Part shown: one piece after another, positions 60,901-64,000 of the stretch
Layout: the number at the start of each line of letters is the position of its first letter
Numbering within the stretch: the first letter of the stretch is position 1
Source: Bacillota bacterium
Lineage (GTDB): Bacteria > Bacillota > Clostridia > Acetivibrionales > DTU013
Length of the DNA: 64,000 nt
Assembly: GCA_023433505.1 (NCBI GenBank)
Contig: JAEZCO010000118.1
Location: forward strand, 49,519 to 113,518
Direction: 5' to 3'
The notes under the pieces: model-generated
The model's input: the letters and a program-made list of their open reading frames with translations, nothing else
Database searches by the model: none
What the model was told of the DNA's origin: nothing
Translations under genes and position numbers: made by a program

Positions 60901-61427
60901 AAATAGACACGGAAGATAAAGGGATAAAGGGGTCAGGCTTGAATAATTCACTAATCAGCATAACTCCTGGCTACTTAGTAGCGAAGAATCTTTCTGTAAA
61001 AATCGGACAGTCCATAAGTACAAGGCTCGGAGCAAAACTCCAGCCTTTTTTCTTGGTTTTAGTTTATTGGTTCTTCTACCGGGATCGTGACTGCGCTTGG
61101 GCGAAACGCTGCAAGGCCATTGCCAGACGTGCAAATATAGCCATATTGCATTGACAGCATAATTGCGACTGGCTCGGCCTTACCGGTTTGCCCTCACGCG
61201 AAGGGGATGCTGGGGCGTCCAAATAAATTCTGTGCTCCAAAAGGAATACCGGTTATGCCTGATGATCTTTGCAATCCGAATGCGGCATCCAACGGCTACA
61301 TGGGCAGTAACTTGCTGCATTCCGGAATTTAGCTTCCATGCAGACGTCCACGGCTTCTGAGTTTCTTTCTAAAAAAGTTCCTGCTGAAAACTTTCAGATA
61401 ATGTATTTTTAATAAATTGGCTTATTC
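60901..61427. other. Gene-free stretch between the TPR gene and the second rhs copy
   Basis: 527 bp, richer in GC than its flanks. It begins with AAAGGGGTCAGGCTTGAATAA, a wording often seen at the edge of mobile elements, and holds a terminator (61022-61051). Short frames on both strands have no ribosome sites and no family I recognise. Possibly a remnant of an inserted element. Confidence 0.5.
61022..61051 (+). terminator. Intrinsic terminator
   Basis: AAGGCTcGGAG-caaa-aCTCCaGCCTT followed by TTTT; downstream of the TPR gene by 120 bp. Confidence 0.6.
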
Positions 61428-61567
61428 TAACAATGTTGAAAAATGTAGAAATATACAAGAAAATTATTGCCAATATATGAAGGTTTCCCCAATATTAATG
61501 TAGAAATAGCAAAAGAATGTCAACCATTAAATAATATTCTTTGTATTTTCTGGGGGAGGCACTTTTT

Positions 61568-62566
61568 ATGTCAATCTATAAAGTCAAGAAGGTAATTGTA
61601 TGCATACTTACAATGCTGTTGCTCTTGTCAAGCATCAGCTTTCCTAATTATTCGAATGCTGCTGAAGCAATTCCAGAGGTAAATGGACAAGCTGCAGTAC
61701 AAACGGATGGAACCAATCTCCCAATTCTAAATAATGCTGAAAACTCTACGGCAATTTCAGATGAAAATACCACAGATGATATAGCTTCAAAATCTAAGGC
61801 ACATGATATTGACGAAGTTTACCCTCTAATGAATATATCCGGCAAGTCCAATCAAGCTGATCCCCAGAGTGATGGGGTATATGTCAGGCATGTAGCGCAT
61901 ATGCCTGAATTTGAAAATATAGTTAAGCCTTTTGCGCCTCCACCTGATAGGCTTCCAAGTATTCCAGAGGATACTAATAAAAATGAAAATTTACCAACAG
62001 TAACGGACTCTGTCTATAACAATGGAGACTCTTTAATAGTATCTCCAGAAGACATCAGTGTGGCTGAAGATGTTTACGGCATAGATGATTTATCACTTGA
62101 AATCGACACCCAAAAAACATCATTAACGAACAGTAAAGTGGCCAATCCGTTTTCCATCAAAAATAAAAAAGGTTAATACACAGCAGCCTTTACGCCTCAG
62201 GCGGAAGAAGGATTCTTAAACTTTTCTTATAATGATGCAAGCCTGGTAATCAAACCTTTAAGCACCCAATCAGTTGCAGGAAGTGTTTATGAGAATACCA
62301 TCACATACGAAAACATTTATCCGGATACGGATATCAAGTATACGTTGGAAAGAAACCGGCTCAAAGAGGATATAATCGTCCAGAAATATACCGGGATGAA
62401 TGAATTTAACTTTCAATTAAACATAAGTAATACCATTTACGATAAAAAATCTAATGGGGAAATTTATTTTTTGGATCCAGTCTCATCAGAAACACTTTTT
62501 ATCATGGCTAAGCCTTTTGCCATTGACAAGGATGGCAACCGTTGTGATTTAGTTAAATTGACCTGA
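61568..62566 (+). pseudogene. Second rhs copy, 5' part only, with a nonsense mutation and IS-associated truncation
   Basis: The region 61428-62554 repeats 53526-54669 (leader, signal peptide and N-terminal domain) with moderate divergence. The copy starts MSIYKVKKVIVCILTMLLLL. One base change turns TTA into TAA at 62174-62176 (KNKKG-stop); beyond it the same frame continues to 62554, where similarity stops inside the word GATTTAGTT, just before the transposase unit. No LamG, YD or core region remains. Confidence 0.88.
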
Positions 62567-62661
62567 TAAAAACGGTTTTCATGAAGCGACTTGCTTCTGA
62601 ATCATAGATTTATTGATCTTTGACACCTGAATATGTGAGATAACGAGCCCTTTTTACCCCT

Positions 62662-64000
62662 TTAGTCCATCATCTTGGCTGCTTGCCTCAGATTATGGGC
62701 AAGAATACCTAAGCCGGTCCACGTTTGTGTTTTCCGGTAACCACTCAGCATACTGCAGTTTAATCCGAACCGACGTTTTAGGCAACTAATGCGGCCTTCG
62801 ATACCTGATCGCCAACGTTTAAGCCGCCGGAAGGTTGGAGTGTTTTCAAACGCAGCTCGCTCTTTGGATTTTCTACCGACCTTGGGGATGCAAACATGCT
62901 TAACGCCAGCTTCGTAGGCCAGCGTCTCATTGCCGGAATCGTAGTATCCTCGGTCAAGTGTCATCTCGGATGGAGCTTTGCCGAATAAATCAATATGTTT
63001 TTGCAGAGCATCCTTCACAAGAACTTTATCGCAAGGATTGCCTTTGTACACCTGGTAACCTGTTATGATCCCGCCTTCAATCTCTTGAATCTGAAGCTTG
63101 TACCCGAATTCCACACATTTTCCAAGCTTCCCTTTGACAATGGGGCGGGCGTCAGGATCTTTGAGACTAATAAGCCGGTCTGCAAGTTTAGTATTCCCGT
63201 TATTGACGGCTTCGCTTTGCTCAATGATCTTTCGAACCTTTTTGGCGGTATCCAGCAAGTTACCACGGAGCTTTCGGTCGTTCTCGGATTCAGGAATCAG
63301 TTTCTTGGACAAGTGTTCTGTCTGAGCGAGAACTTTCCGGGCTTCCTCCGCCATCTGACCGGTGATTTTCCGTACTTCTGTGCGGGCATCGTCGGTTCTG
63401 CGGCGGAGTACCTTGTTGATGGACAATAAGTGGTCTTTCATCTTACGGATCGATGTCGTGCTTTGTCGGGAAGCCTTCCCACAGGCTTGTTTTATGCGGG
63501 TGACTGCTTTTGTTAGCTTTTTTACGCCTTCGTAAAGCAGGCCCGCATCCGTAGGGTGGACGATATTGGCCTCCACTACCGTTGAATCAACCCGAGTTTT
63601 GCGGCCTTTCAGAAGTTTCTTCTGCACCAGGGACTTCAGTAGCTTTTGATTCATTTCCTCAATGACTTCTTCGCCGTATTTGGTGGTGATTTTCATTAAA
63701 GCGGTAGGATCCGGCACTTTCTGTTCAATCGGTATGCGGCAAAAAAACCGATACATGAGGTTATGAGTAACTTCAGGGGTTAGATCTTCATAGCTGAGTC
63801 CGGCATAATGCTTGAGAAACATCATTCGGGTGTATACCCGAACCGGCACGGATGGGCGTCCACGCTGGGTATTAAAGCGGTCAACAATAGGGTATTCGTA
63901 AGATTCGTCCTGCAGGAGTTTATCAATTTTCTCAAGTTCGGGAGTAAGCCTGTATGCGGCTTCTGGTATAAGCACTTGTGCTATGGTTGGTTGATTCCAT
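62662..64000 (-). mobile_element. DDE transposase gene of an insertion sequence (5' end outside window)
   Basis: At least 445 codons. Seen on the minus strand: an N-terminal DUF772-like region (RGRPSVPVRVYTRMMFLKHY, LTPEVTHNLMYRFFCRIPIE), first catalytic Asp in GRKTRVDSTVVEANIVHPTD, a long coiled insert (about 155-260), second Asp in EMTLDRGYYDSGNETLAYEA, and the Glu region RRLKRWRSGIEGRISCLKRR. It is like ISNCY/IS1182-type transposases; the exact family is uncertain. The frame stays open (W-N-Q-P-T-I-A-Q) past GTG 63975 to the window end, so the start lies outside. The element's left end must fall between 62554 and 62661. Confidence 0.85.

Noticed and set aside
60939..61154. 71-codon plus-strand frame after the TPR gene
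   Set aside because: No ribosome site, crosses a terminator hairpin, and no recognisable domain.
1..64000. CRISPR arrays and tRNA or rRNA genes
   Set aside because: I saw no regularly spaced direct repeats and no cloverleaf or rRNA core sequences.

Overview
The window looks like chromosome of a low-to-mid GC, endospore-forming clostridium. The evidence is the complete spoIIIAA-AH operon, spoIVB, spo0A, ylbJ, and firmicute-type gene orders (sepF-yggT-divIVA-[T-box]-ileS; xseA-xseB-ispA-dxs-tlyA-nadK-argR-recN-spoIVB-spo0A). The overall flavour is of the Ruminiclostridium/Acetivibrio group, but the species cannot be fixed from this sequence alone.

Layout. 1-6.2 kb: end of glgA, nth, an FtsA-like actin-fold protein, a membrane GAF-GGDEF diguanylate cyclase and a convergent membrane-anchored protein. 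6.7-11 kb: rpmB (minus), then recG-rsmD-coaD and a coiled-coil protein. 11-13.6 kb (minus): ylbJ and ilvE. 13.8-20.9 kb: yqeG, aroE, prepilin peptidase, comFB, an endonuclease IV-like TIM barrel, aroQ, an M24 peptidase, efp, a CD1247-like acidic protein and lepB. 21-26.6 kb: spoIIIA operon, which builds the mother-cell to forespore channel. 26.7-28 kb: Asp23/AmaP/DUF2273 envelope-stress cluster. 28.1-41.5 kb: a long housekeeping and sporulation superoperon (nusB to spo0A). 41.7-43.3 kb (minus): a MerR-like regulator and an RluD-type pseudouridine synthase. 43.5-53.4 kb: a PLP lyase, an HlyD-like protein, yggS, sepF, yggT, divIVA, T-box, ileS and aroB. 53.6-64 kb: an AT-rich accessory island with a giant secreted RHS/YD protein, a TPR neighbour, a broken second rhs copy, and an insertion-sequence transposase running off the right edge.

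The two most notable items are these. (1) A gene-free stretch of about 650 nt (31849-32505) between a divergent-PAP2 gene and dxs is closed by a perfect 10-bp helix. It is followed by a four-helix membrane protein gene. Context, size and neighbour identify it as an OLE RNA (ornate, large, extremophilic) with its partner OapA. (2) A family of about 100-bp palindromic miniature elements occurs (about 1541, 6522, 20140, 29989, 30089, 41472, 42466). One copy sits in frame inside the RluD-type gene and adds 34 codons that can be excised cleanly at a duplicated CTAAG.

Regulatory logic readable from sequence includes matching sigma-A-type promoters with an embedded Spo0A box upstream of both spo0A and the FtsA-like gene, sigma-E-like sites before spoIIIAA and spoIIIAH, a T-box leader for ileS, and several clean intrinsic terminators.
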